56,397 nt of DNA from Promethearchaeia archaeon (GTDB lineage: Archaea > Asgardarchaeota > Lokiarchaeia > Sigyniarchaeales > SOKP01). The stretch covers positions 1 to 56,397 of the forward strand of contig JAHQWG010000008.1 in NCBI GenBank assembly GCA_029856045.1. The letters run 5' to 3'. Both the position numbers and the translations under genes were made by a program. Under the pieces are notes generated by a model that saw nothing but the letters and a program-made list of their open reading frames with translations, made no database searches and had not been told where the DNA came from. Shown here in pieces: positions 1-8,538 of the stretch (position 1 is its first letter; the number at the start of each line of letters is the position of its first letter).

Positions 1-762
1 GGTTAAAATATAGAATTTATTGTCCCTAATAGCTTGAAACACAATCTCTGCTACTTTTTTAGGAGATAGACCGGAATTAACCATTTGGTTAAATAATTTC
101 TGAGATGACTTAAATTCAGGATGACTTATTACTTCAGATGGATCATTTCTTAATTCAGATGGACGATTTCGTTCACATTCAAGAATTCTAGTTTTAACAA
201 ATCCTGGACAAAGAACGGAAACTTTGATTTTGGATTTTATATACGAAAGTTCGGCGACAAGGGTCTCAGAAAGAGCAACAATCCCGTTTTTAGTTATGCC
301 ATAAATACCATTTCCTGGGATTAATCCCGCTAGGGATGATGTATTGATAATATGACATTTGGTATCTTGTTTAAGCATTATGGGAACAAAAATCCGAACT
401 CCATAAATTACGCCCCATAAATTAACTCCTACAATCCATTCCAAATCTGCAAAAGTATATTCCCAGAGGTAGGTACTTACGGCAACGCCTGCATTATTGA
501 ATAACAAATGCACAGCTCCAAATGTATCGAGTGTTTTTTTAGCAAGTGCTTTAATATCATTAACTTTTGAAACATCTGTCAGCACCGATATTACTGTTGC
601 ACCTGTTGATTTTAATTATTTCTCGGTGTTAGAAAGCATTTTAGTTTCAATATCAGCTAGAACTACTTTCATTCCTTCTTGGCAGCATCTTTCGGCTATA
701 CCACGACCTATTCCGCTTGCACCACCAGTAATGACTGCAACTTTATCTTTAAATTCTTTCAT
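1..762 (-). pseudogene. short-chain dehydrogenase/reductase, interrupted by an in-frame stop and cut by the window edge
   Basis: Reading the minus strand from ATG at 762 gives a clear SDR: a Rossmann glycine motif (VITGGASGIGRG) near residues 10-22, NNAG in the context LLFNNAGVA, a serine motif (INTSSLAG), and YGITK with the catalytic Tyr and Lys, then the PG motif (LCPGFVKT). The frame is continuous to base 1 except for one TAA at 616-618, in the linker after the second beta strand (NTEK-stop-LKSTG), where SDRs normally carry a sense codon. The 3' end lies outside the window. A single stop in an otherwise conserved frame means a young pseudogene, a sequencing/assembly error, or a real polymorphism. 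No frameshift is needed. Substrate cannot be named. Confidence 0.8.
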
Positions 763-1105
763 TTTTTAATCATATCTATCTTTTATGATTTTAGATTATA
801 ATTTTATTTTTATTATGTACTTAATATGTACATTTTCTTATATAAATGTATCGATTCTGTACATAAATATATTTTTAAAAAAATCATTAAGAGTTTCTCC
901 ATAGGAACCATTGATTTTCGTCTTAAAGGATGGAACATTTTAAATTTCACAAAAAGAGAGAATTAGATAATTAAAGAACGAATGTTTTATTATATTAGAT
1001 TTAATTATGAACAAATTATGCGATTATCCTAATTTAACTAAACTGACAAAACATATTACCTCTATATTATCTCCATATTAATTACTAAATCTTTACACAA
1101 AATAC
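763..1105. other. divergent intergenic region with three TGTAC boxes
   Basis: This stretch separates the interrupted SDR (minus) from the recombinase (plus). I see no gene in it. It carries TATGTAC at 814-820 and 825-831 and TGTACAT at 858-864, an 11-bp-spaced direct pair followed by a third box in opposite sense. That arrangement, 52-102 bp upstream of the SDR start, is the kind expected of an operator, but no regulator gene is adjacent. The rest is AT-rich. Confidence 0.3.
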
Positions 1106-2038
1106 GTGAAAAATCTTTTTATATCAGATTTGATACCGGAGTTTTTAATTTCAAAAGAAATTGAAGAAGGTAATTCTAAATCAACAATTAAGGCATATAA
1201 TTATGATTTAGAAAAATACATTGAGATTGTTGGAGATTCGAACATTGAACTCGTAACACCAACCAAAATTAGACTTTTCATAAAAAGTTTAAAAGATAAA
1301 AATTATACAAAAAGAGGAATTGCAAGAAAGATTGCTACTTTAAGATCTTTTTTTAAATTTCTCATAAGGAATGAATTCATATCAAAAAACCCAATGGAAA
1401 AAATCTCAAGCCCAAAAATTAAAATAGAAGAAAATATACCAAAATATTTAGAAATTAATGATATGAAGCTTATTCTTGAAAAATTAAAGGATAAAAGCAT
1501 TTTTAATACCAAAAAGAGTGAAAGATATTATCTTCTAGTAAGATTGCTATACGCGACAATGGCTCGAGTGAGTGAGATTTCAAATATTAAAATTAAAGAC
1601 ATTAATTTTCAAGAAAGATTTGTTCACCTTAGGGGTAAGGGTAATAAAGAAAGAATTGTTCCCGTTGATAAGGATTCTCTAATTTTAATTGAAAAATATT
1701 TAAAAAATCGCTTAATTTATGCTGAAGATGATTACTTGCTTGTTAATACTCGTAATTTAAAACTTTCTCCTCGTGTAATTCAGGAAGATATAAAGGTTAT
1801 TAAAGAAAAATGTGGCTTTTCTCAATTAAAACAAATTACTCCACATATTTTTCGCCATACTGGAGCCACCCATTTAAGAAGAGCTGGAATGGATATTAGT
1901 GAATTACAGGACATATTAGGACACTCAAGTTCAAACACAACTAGAATTTATGCTAAAAATGATATAAGTAATCTAAGAAGATCTTATAATAAAATGCACC
2001 CTCTTACTTCAAAAGAGGACTTAAGAATCAACAAATAA
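1106..2038 (+). CDS. tyrosine recombinase/integrase, XerA/XerC/XerD type
   Basis: A 310-residue site-specific recombinase with the usual two-part plan: an N-terminal SAM-like core-binding domain (about residues 8-95, including STIKAYNYDL and RKIATLRSFFKFL) and a C-terminal catalytic domain. All catalytic residues are visible: Arg154 (ARVSE), Lys178 (GKGNKER), His247 and Arg250 (HIFRHTGATH), His273 (LGHSS) and nucleophile Tyr282 (RIYAK). Length matches archaeal XerA, which resolves chromosome dimers, but an element-borne integrase is also possible. GTG at 1106 is the start. Its last 18 bp overlap the convergent orc1/cdc6 gene. No att or dif site was identified. Confidence 0.9.
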   Translation: MKNLFISDLIPEFLISKEIEEGNSKSTIKAYNYDLEKYIEIVGDSNIELVTPTKIRLFIKSLKDKNYTKRGIARKIATLRSFFKFLIRNEFISKNPMEKISSPKIKIEENIPKYLEINDMKLILEKLKDKSIFNTKKSERYYLLVRLLYATMARVSEISNIKIKDINFQERFVHLRGKGNKERIVPVDKDSLILIEKYLKNRLIYAEDDYLLVNTRNLKLSPRVIQEDIKVIKEKCGFSQLKQITPHIFRHTGATHLRRAGMDISELQDILGHSSSNTTRIYAKNDISNLRRSYNKMHPLTSKEDLRINK

Positions 2039-3223
2039 TTTTCTTTCTAAAATTTCTTCTAAATATTCTTCCAATTTTTCTGCGGGAACATCAAGTAGAG
2101 CTATTTTTAAATGTCTACCACGAGATTCTTCATCAATCCTAATCGAATCTGCCAACAAAATCTTTAATGTATTAAGTTGTCGTATATATTTTCTAAAAGA
2201 CATTTTAACATGAGGTTCAATTTCATAAGTTTCACAAATGATTTTGTAATCCTCGTATGCATCATCAATTGTTGTAAACGATTTTTCACTATTTAATAAA
2301 GCTCTTACAACCGCATACAGGGATAAAAGTTCTTGATCTTTTAATCGATCAATAATATCAGCTCTAAATTCAGGATATGCAACTTCTGCAGCAGCATTTC
2401 GAATAATTTCAGCAGAGAACTCATCTATTCCCTCTTTGTCCATATATTGCCCACTTAATCTTAGTATTTCAATACCATGTCTCATATTTTTCGTATCTTC
2501 AACAATTTTCGCAATTAATTCGAGACTATCTTCATTCATAACGCCGTCTTTAAAAGCTAAGTCTACTCGATAATTTAATATTTCTTTTGCATCATCGAGA
2601 TTATATGGTTTTAATTCAATTTTTTTGTTAATCCGGGATAATAATCTTTCTGACTCTATTCGAATCCAATCATGTTTTCTCGAAATTAACAATAACGACA
2701 TTCTTACATTATGATGTCCGAAAGTTTCAGCAGTATCTAGTAAAGCCCATATATCATTTTTTGAAATTAAATGAATCTCATCTAAGATCAACAGAATGTA
2801 GCCATTATCATTTTTAACCTTAGTAATTATTTGTTTCATTGCCTCATCATCGGAAAAACCTCTTCCTGAACCTTGACAATACTTTCCCAATAAAGTTCGA
2901 ACAATTTTACTTTTAGTTCTAAAATTAACACAATCAAAATGCTCAATGAATAAATTAATACCCTTTTCAAGCACTGTTTCTCGAAAATTTCTCCCAAAAA
3001 ACTTTGCAGAAACGGTTTTCCCAACACCACCTTTGCCAATTAATAAACAATTACTAGAAAATTTCCCTTTTCCTTCAATTATACCCCTAAAATTGTGTAT
3101 AAGTTCTCTGATTATATCATCTCGGCAGTATAATTTTTTCGGTACATAACTTAAATTAAGAGAACTAGAATCTCGAAATACTGATCTTTTGCTTAATTCT
3201 TTTCGAAAATTTTCCTTATCCAT
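2021..3223 (-). CDS. Orc1/Cdc6-type replication initiator (AAA+ ATPase)
   Basis: A 400-residue AAA+ protein with the Orc1/Cdc6 plan: ATPase domain with Walker A GKGGVGKT (about residues 63-70), Walker B ILLILDEIH (Asp148, Glu149), a sensor-1-like LLISRKHDW segment, the arginine-containing SERLLSRINKKIEL segment, and a C-terminal winged-helix region (about 295-395) expected to bind origin repeats. Archaeal members mark origins and load MCM. ATG at 3223 is chosen; an in-frame TTG at 3238 would add five residues. It converges on the recombinase with an 18-bp overlap. Origins often lie beside such genes, so the 3224-3468 region is a candidate. A divergent element-encoded paralogue cannot be excluded. 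Confidence 0.9.
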   Translation of the reverse strand: MDKENFRKELSKRSVFRDSSSLNLSYVPKKLYCRDDIIRELIHNFRGIIEGKGKFSSNCLLIGKGGVGKTVSAKFFGRNFRETVLEKGINLFIEHFDCVNFRTKSKIVRTLLGKYCQGSGRGFSDDEAMKQIITKVKNDNGYILLILDEIHLISKNDIWALLDTAETFGHHNVRMSLLLISRKHDWIRIESERLLSRINKKIELKPYNLDDAKEILNYRVDLAFKDGVMNEDSLELIAKIVEDTKNMRHGIEILRLSGQYMDKEGIDEFSAEIIRNAAAEVAYPEFRADIIDRLKDQELLSLYAVVRALLNSEKSFTTIDDAYEDYKIICETYEIEPHVKMSFRKYIRQLNTLKILLADSIRIDEESRGRHLKIALLDVPAEKLEEYLEEILERKLFVDS

Positions 3224-3292
3224 ATTTTTAGGGACCAAAAATGTATAGAACTATTGCTCAGTTTATCCTTAATAAAGTAAAATTTGCTATTT

Positions 3293-3307
3293 GATAAATA
3301 ATTTATC
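3293..3307. repeat. perfect palindrome in the orc1/cdc6 upstream region
   Basis: GATAAAT-A-ATTTATC is a 15-bp palindrome with 7-bp arms, 70 bp upstream of the orc1/cdc6 ATG and inside a very AT-rich 245-bp divergent intergenic region. It could be an operator or part of a replication origin. I see no G-rich archaeal origin-recognition box beside it. Confidence 0.4.
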
Positions 3308-3468
3308 TATTATTTAAAGTTAAAACATCTAAAAAAATAAGAAATTATATCATTTTCGATATTGTTTTTAACTTTTAAATTATTTAAATAAATTTAAAAA
3401 AATAGAAAATATTAGAATTTAAAGAAATGAAACAATAAAATCGATTAATTTCCATTAATTTTTAAAAA

Positions 3469-4377
3469 ATGAAAGTAAGTTTAATCGGACTTAATAACTG
3501 TGGTAAAACAAGTATCTGCTCGGTTGTATTCGGTCAAAAAAATGCTGAAGATACTCAATCCTTAAATCCTACAATATTTTATGAGGTTAGGCATTATCCC
3601 TTTTTAGGATTTCAAATTGGAATCTTCGATTTTGGTGGTCAAGAAGATCATAGAAAGGATTATGAAAAAAACCCTGAACTCTTTGCTGGAACAGATATTC
3701 TTATTCCAGTTGTTGATTTACACGACCCTAAGAATTTTAAAAATGCCAAAAAATATTTTAAAGAAATTTTAGATATTTTTAATCAAAGTAATAAAAAACC
3801 AAAGATTTTTTTACTCCTTCATAAATTTGATACAAAAAACTATCAGAAAGAGTTAATAGATGCAAATATTAGACAAGCAAGAAATATCTTTTTAGATCTT
3901 TTCGTAGAATTTGATTTTAATTTCATATTTACAAGCATTTTTGAACAAAATGATTTGAGATCAATATTTCGGGACATTTTACTCTCTTCCCATGCGAAAT
4001 TAAAGATAAATATTCAAAAAATGGAAAAAGATCTTCAAGAAATTAAAACAAACATAATTATTACGGATATATTAGGAAATATATTAATTCATAATGTTCA
4101 AAATTTAGGTAGTGGGTTTATTTTAAGGCAAGATTTACGAGATTTTCTATATTCTTGTAATAATATCCGAGAAAAAATTTTTACTTCAGATTCTGCTAAC
4201 TTTAAAGGTAAAAATGATGATGGAAAAGAAATTGAGATTTATATATTTAAATACATAATTTCTGTAATCATAATGAAATCAAGAGACTTAGATGTGAATT
4301 CACATGATAAAGTTGCAATTTTATTAAATAATGTTAGATTATTAGCAGATTTAATAGTCAGCGCAAATTTTAACTAG
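3469..4377 (+). CDS. Rag/Gtr-type small GTPase with C-terminal roadblock/longin-like domain
   Basis: The N-terminal ~170 residues are a Ras-superfamily GTPase of the Rag/Gtr branch: G1 GLNNCGKTS (7-15), G2 Thr35 in NPTI, G3 DFGGQE (54-59), G4 HKFD (118-121; Rag proteins have HKxD instead of NKxD), and G5 TSIFE (155-159; Rag-like TSI). After a helical linker, residues about 185-300 form an alternating strand/helix region (IIITDILGNILIHN ... VAILLNNVRLLADLIVSANFN) as expected of the Rag C-terminal roadblock domain. In eukaryotes Rag dimers recruit TORC1 on lysosomes; the archaeal role is unknown. No lipid-modification motif is present. Divergent from orc1/cdc6. Confidence 0.85.
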   Translation: MKVSLIGLNNCGKTSICSVVFGQKNAEDTQSLNPTIFYEVRHYPFLGFQIGIFDFGGQEDHRKDYEKNPELFAGTDILIPVVDLHDPKNFKNAKKYFKEILDIFNQSNKKPKIFLLLHKFDTKNYQKELIDANIRQARNIFLDLFVEFDFNFIFTSIFEQNDLRSIFRDILLSSHAKLKINIQKMEKDLQEIKTNIIITDILGNILIHNVQNLGSGFILRQDLRDFLYSCNNIREKIFTSDSANFKGKNDDGKEIEIYIFKYIISVIIMKSRDLDVNSHDKVAILLNNVRLLADLIVSANFN

Positions 4378-4457
4378 AATTAGACTATAATTATTTTAAT
4401 TTTTTTTTCTGAAGGAGATTTAAAATTAACTGCAGTATATTTAATTGTGAGGATCAT

Positions 4458-4688
4458 TCATTTATTCTTTCCTGATGATTGATACCAATCAAGCCAATCC
4501 TTTTTTCGATCTTTTTTCTTGTCATAATCGTCTATTTCTTCAAAATTAGTTTCTCTAATTTCTTTCCACATTCGATCCAACTCAGTTCTTGTCACAGTTA
4601 AACCACAACTTAAACATACCACCATTTTTAACTTTGAATTCCATTCCATCACACCAGCACATTCAGGGCACCTAGTAAATGCAATCAC
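4458..4688 (-). CDS. small zinc-ribbon protein
   Basis: A 76-residue protein with one four-cysteine zinc ribbon: Cys7/Cys10 (RCPECAG) and Cys25/Cys28 (VCLSCGL), the spacing seen in TFIIB-type and Spt4-like ribbons. The C-terminal half is charged, helical and rich in Lys/Asp/Trp (DRMWKEIRE ... DWLDWYQSSGK). It has no winged helix or cyclin fold, so it is not TFB itself. A nucleic-acid- or RNA-polymerase-associated role is the natural guess but is not shown by context. Confidence 0.7.
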   Translation of the reverse strand: MIAFTRCPECAGVMEWNSKLKMVVCLSCGLTVTRTELDRMWKEIRETNFEEIDDYDKKKDRKKDWLDWYQSSGKNK

Positions 4689-5000
4689 CTTTTCCGAGTA
4701 TAATTAGTATGATTTATTATTGATTCCTTTTTATAAATAAAAAATACTATTCCAAAAAAATTTTACTATTTTTCTCGGTTTAATTAAGTAATAATGGTAG
4801 AAAATTATAAAATCAATTGATTAAAATATTATTTAACTGTAAATAATAAATCTTAATTTGCTGATTTAAGAAATATTGAAGTATATTTGGTTATTAATAA
4901 TTTATATGAGAAAGGAAAAGAATACTATAGTAGATAAATAAGAATTCTGCAAGAAAGAAATTTTGAAATAACAAATAAATTTTAGTTCTAAGTGAAAAAA
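4689..5000. other. AT-rich divergent intergenic region
   Basis: About 310 bp between the zinc-ribbon gene (minus) and the SDR gene (plus). I see no gene or structured RNA. It must hold both promoters; several TTTAAATA/TATA-like stretches exist but none can be singled out. It ends in GTGA (4992-4995), which is a likely ribosome-binding site for ATG 5001. Confidence 0.4.
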
Positions 5001-5822
5001 ATGTTAAATAAGGATTTAAAAGATTACATTGATTTAGTGAATAAAGGGTCCAGTGATTTTTTAAAGAAAAAAGTCTCATTAGTAACGGGCGGTGCTGGAG
5101 GGATAGGTACAGCAATTTGTAAGGAATTAGCGAATTTAGGATCCATTGTTTATATTTGCGATATTAAGGAAGCAAAAAGTCTCGCAAATGAGATTAATGC
5201 CGGGTATTCTGATGTGCGAGCTATACCTATAAAAACTGATATATCTAATAAGTCTGAAGTTAAAAATATGTTTGAACAAATATTAAATGAAAATGGGGGT
5301 GTGGATATATTAATAAATAACGCAGCTGTGTATGGAGAGCCTCCACTTAATTTTTTAGAAATTTCATATGAAAATTTTAAAAAAATAATTAGTGTAGATT
5401 TAAGCGGAGCTATTTACTGCACTATCGCCGCGATTCCGCATATGATTAAAAAAGGTTGGGGGAAAATAATGTTCACAGCCGCACCATTAAGTTCTTCAGG
5501 AATTCCAGCACCTTATTTAGCAGGAAAGTCCGGATTTATTGGATTAACTAAATTTTTTTCTGAAAAATTAAAGAAATATGGAATTGGAACGTTTGCGGTT
5601 GTTCTAAGACATATTTATACGCCCATGATTAAAAAAGTAATAGAAAGTAGAAATATTGATATTAAAAATGCTAAAAAAGACTTGGATAAGAAATCACTTA
5701 CAGGAAGAATGGCTACTACAGAAGAAATCGCCAAAATGTTCGCATACTTTGCCTTGCCAATATCAAATCATATGAGCGGTCAAACCATTCTTGCAGATGG
5801 TGGAATTTCATATTTAAGATAA
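5001..5822 (+). CDS. short-chain dehydrogenase/reductase (active-site complete)
   Basis: A classical SDR of about 273 residues. Counting from GTG 4992, the NAD(P)-binding motif TGGAGGIG lies at 33-39, NNAA at 109-112, serines at 167-169 and Tyr175-xxx-Lys179 (PYLAGK), so the catalytic machinery is intact. An acidic residue at the end of beta-2 (ICDIKE) suggests NAD rather than NADP. GTG at 4992 is in frame, but GTGA-5nt-ATG recurs in this window as an RBS-start pattern, so ATG 5001 is preferred. It is followed 13 bp later by a second, degenerate SDR, and then by a transglutaminase-like gene and a DUF362 gene on the same strand. The pair may form one heteromeric reductase. Substrate unknown. 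Confidence 0.85.
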   Translation: MLNKDLKDYIDLVNKGSSDFLKKKVSLVTGGAGGIGTAICKELANLGSIVYICDIKEAKSLANEINAGYSDVRAIPIKTDISNKSEVKNMFEQILNENGGVDILINNAAVYGEPPLNFLEISYENFKKIISVDLSGAIYCTIAAIPHMIKKGWGKIMFTAAPLSSSGIPAPYLAGKSGFIGLTKFFSEKLKKYGIGTFAVVLRHIYTPMIKKVIESRNIDIKNAKKDLDKKSLTGRMATTEEIAKMFAYFALPISNHMSGQTILADGGISYLR

Positions 5823-5835
5823 CAGGTGAAATAGA

Positions 5836-6552
5836 ATGGAAAGCATGAGAGAATTAAAAGGAAAAAATTGCATATTTTTAGGCGCAAACGATTCATTTGG
5901 AAGGGAATTATGCAAAAATTTGGCTAAAGTTGGTCTTAATTTAGGTTTAATAGATTTTGACCACTTTGATTCATTAAATTTATCGAACAACCTTAAAAAT
6001 ATAGGGGTTAAATCTATAAGTGCAACAGTTATTCCGGGAAAGGCTATTAGTTTTGAAAAGGCAGTTGCTAGAATAATAGAATATTTAGGAGATTTAGATT
6101 TTCTTATTTGTGCTTATTATTTTGATGAGGATATTAGCTATGAAAATGATGAATTTCATATAGATAAATTAAGCATGGAAAAATGGGATAATGTCCTCGA
6201 AAAATGGGCAGGGAGCTATTTTTTGATGATAAAATCAGTTTTACCTCACATGCTTAATAAAAATAAAGGTAAAATTATCTTTACAAATCTAACTTCAGGC
6301 TACACTGGTGAGGGAGAAGGTGAAGGACAACTATCGGGAATAAGTTCATTATATTTCTCTGCTTGTTCTAGCGCAATAACTGGAACGATGACCTCTATTG
6401 CCAGAGAAATCATTCCTCTCGGTGTAAAGGTTAATGGCGTAGCTTTCAATCCTACACTTAAAAGGGATGATGATAGAATACTAAATGCTTTTATATTTTT
6501 ACTCTCCGATATATCGTATTATACATGCGGGCAAATAATACGGCTATATTAA
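5836..6552 (+). CDS. degenerate SDR-fold protein lacking the catalytic lysine
   Basis: Same fold as the preceding SDR (238 residues; ends in a typical YYTCGQII segment), but key positions are changed. The glycine motif reads GANDSFG instead of TGxxxGxG, the NNAG segment reads ICAYYF, and the YxxxK site reads Tyr173-FSA-Cys177, so the lysine is replaced by cysteine. A glycine/glutamate-rich loop (GYTGEGEGEG) precedes it. Catalysis by the normal SDR mechanism is therefore unlikely. Thirteen bp behind an intact SDR and with a GGTGA ribosome site six bases from its ATG, it is probably a co-expressed non-catalytic partner subunit. It could also have evolved a different activity. Confidence 0.75.
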   Translation: MESMRELKGKNCIFLGANDSFGRELCKNLAKVGLNLGLIDFDHFDSLNLSNNLKNIGVKSISATVIPGKAISFEKAVARIIEYLGDLDFLICAYYFDEDISYENDEFHIDKLSMEKWDNVLEKWAGSYFLMIKSVLPHMLNKNKGKIIFTNLTSGYTGEGEGEGQLSGISSLYFSACSSAITGTMTSIAREIIPLGVKVNGVAFNPTLKRDDDRILNAFIFLLSDISYYTCGQIIRLY

Positions 6553-6575
6553 AATAGAAAGTAGTAGTGAAAAAA

Positions 6576-7205
6576 ATGGATAAAGAATTAAAATCAAAAA
6601 TCGTAAAAAAATGGGTTGGAGATTTACCATTTGAGCAGAAAGTAATAAAATTGTTTGAAAAAGTAAGAGATATACCTTTTGGGAGAGCGGGTTCAAGAGA
6701 CCCAAAAGATGTTTATGAGAAAAATATCGGAACTTGCTCTGGAAAGAATTTATTATTAAGAGAATTGTATGATGAAATTGGATTACAAACAAAAGACATG
6801 CTAACCTTACATAGATTCAACGATCTAGTTTGGTTTTCCACAAATTCTTACCCACTCGTTCAAATTCCAACAAAAGTGAAGGAAATCCTAAATAAAGGTC
6901 CAATATACGATTTTCACAACTTTATAAAAATTTTTATTAATGGTAAATGGATTATAGCAGACGCAACTTTTGATACGCCTTTAAAAAAATATGGATTTAT
7001 TATTAATGAAAATTGGAATGGAAAAACGGATATGACTATGTGTATTGTTGGCACTACTAAAATTTGGGATTGCGGTCATCAAGGATTAGAAATGAAGTCA
7101 AAAATGACGGCACTACTTACAGAAAATATTCAAAGAAATAGATTATTATTTCTTAAGAAATTAAGTGAATGGATTGCAGAACTGAGAAATAAAGGTTTCC
7201 CTTAA
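6576..7205 (+). CDS. transglutaminase-like superfamily protein
   Basis: About 209 residues with a Cys-His-Asp triad arranged as in the transglutaminase/protease-like superfamily: Cys54 in GTCSGKN, His114 in YDFHNFIKI and Asp129 in WIIADATFD (numbering from ATG 6576). No signal peptide or membrane segment, so cytosolic. The GTGA at 6567-6570, five bases before the ATG, is read as an RBS rather than a GTG start. It sits 23 bp behind the degenerate SDR and 88 bp ahead of the DUF362 gene, suggesting one transcript. Substrate unknown; prokaryotic members are proteases, peptide-modifying enzymes or of unknown role. Confidence 0.75.
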   Translation: MDKELKSKIVKKWVGDLPFEQKVIKLFEKVRDIPFGRAGSRDPKDVYEKNIGTCSGKNLLLRELYDEIGLQTKDMLTLHRFNDLVWFSTNSYPLVQIPTKVKEILNKGPIYDFHNFIKIFINGKWIIADATFDTPLKKYGFIINENWNGKTDMTMCIVGTTKIWDCGHQGLEMKSKMTALLTENIQRNRLLFLKKLSEWIAELRNKGFP

Positions 7206-7293
7206 AATTTTTTTCTGTATCCTCTTTTTTAAAAAAGATTTTTCTTATATTCACTTAATTAATAATTAAACTAAAAAAAAAATTGAATTTAAA

Positions 7294-8508
7294 ATGGTTA
7301 AAGCTGACGTATATTTTTTTAGTGCAACTGCTCTAAAATCTAAAGATTCCTTATCAAAAGTTAAAGGTCCTTTAAGTCTTGAATATCTTGGATTCAATAA
7401 GGAGGTTAAAAAAAATGATAGAGTTTGCATTAAAACACATTTTGGAGCATTGGAAAATACGCGGTATTTAAGACCCACTTACATGCGGTTCCTTTGTGAT
7501 TATGTAAAAGAGTTTGGTGCTAGTCCATCAGTTGCAGAAAGCTGTGGATGGGGATTACCGGGTGCTGGAGGTGAATATGGAGGAAGAGCTAGTGAGAAAG
7601 AATATTTAGGGGTTGCATTGAAACACGGCTTTACGAAAGAAACAATGGGAGCTCCCATTTTAATGCTAGATGGGCCAATAGGAATAGATTATGAAAGCCA
7701 AAAAATTAATGGTAAATGGTTTAATGAAGTATTGGTCGCTGGAAGATTAAGAGAATTTGACTTGCTTATATCCGCTGCTCATTTTAAAGGACATTCAGGT
7801 ACAGGTTTTGGCGGAGCGTTAAAAAATATAGGCATTGGGTGTGTATCGAAAGGTGGAAAAGTTCAAGCTCACACTGGAAAAAATCTCACAAGAAATTTTG
7901 AAAAATGTGTAAGTGAATGCACTGATTGTATTGATATCTGCCCTACTAATTCTTTAAGAAAAGATACAAATAATAAAATCATATATAACAAAGATACATG
8001 CAAAAATTGTTATATGTGTGTCTCTGCATGTAATGAGGAAGTCTTCAAAAGAGAGAAAATAGCTCGTGAACAATTTATCGAACAAATGATTGATAACGCT
8101 CTTGGCGTAGTTGAATTTTTTAATCAAGAAAAAATATTTTATATTAATTACGCTATTGACATAACTCACCAATGTGATTGTTCGGGCGGTTCTGACGTAA
8201 ATTTCGTCCAAGACGTCGGAATTCTCGCTAGTAGAGATCCGGTAGCAGTTGATATGGCATGTGTTGATCTCACTCATAAATCACCTGCGTTACCTAATTC
8301 ATGCTTAGATGGATTAGAGATTCCAGAGAAAAACGGTATTCATGAATGGTTTTCTTATATTCCAAGGTTTAACTATGAAAACAATGAAACAGATTTGAAT
8401 AGAAACGCAGAATATCAAGATTTTTGGAAAATTCAATTAAATGCGGCTGAAAAATTAGGGCTTGGAACAAAAAAATATAACTTAATTGAAATAACTGAAT
8501 TTGAATAA
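7294..8508 (+). CDS. DUF362 protein with two [4Fe-4S] ferredoxin motifs
   Basis: A 404-residue DUF362 protein. It begins with the family's N-terminal alpha/beta part (KTHFGALENTRYLRPTY; AAHFKGHSGTGFGGALKNIGIGC) and carries two cluster-binding motifs in the middle: CVSECTDCIDICP and CKNCYMCVSACN, each suited to one [4Fe-4S] cluster. The C-terminal part (GILASRDPVAVDMACVDL) is characteristic of DUF362. It is probably a cytosolic electron-transfer or Fe-S protein; the partner is unknown. Its last ~45 bp and an internal ~20-bp piece reappear at 11631-11697, after the PHP-protein and VIT1 genes. Last gene of a four-gene plus-strand run. Confidence 0.85.
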   Translation: MVKADVYFFSATALKSKDSLSKVKGPLSLEYLGFNKEVKKNDRVCIKTHFGALENTRYLRPTYMRFLCDYVKEFGASPSVAESCGWGLPGAGGEYGGRASEKEYLGVALKHGFTKETMGAPILMLDGPIGIDYESQKINGKWFNEVLVAGRLREFDLLISAAHFKGHSGTGFGGALKNIGIGCVSKGGKVQAHTGKNLTRNFEKCVSECTDCIDICPTNSLRKDTNNKIIYNKDTCKNCYMCVSACNEEVFKREKIAREQFIEQMIDNALGVVEFFNQEKIFYINYAIDITHQCDCSGGSDVNFVQDVGILASRDPVAVDMACVDLTHKSPALPNSCLDGLEIPEKNGIHEWFSYIPRFNYENNETDLNRNAEYQDFWKIQLNAAEKLGLGTKKYNLIEITEFE

Positions 8509-8538
8509 AAAGATTAAATAACCAGAATAAATTAGATA

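Noticed and set aside
616-618. Stop-codon recoding in the SDR gene
   Set aside because: The codon is TAA, used by neither the pyrrolysine nor the selenocysteine system, and no structure follows it.
497-769. Plus-strand 90-codon open frame
   Set aside because: It is antisense to the SDR gene, whose motifs are clear on the minus strand.
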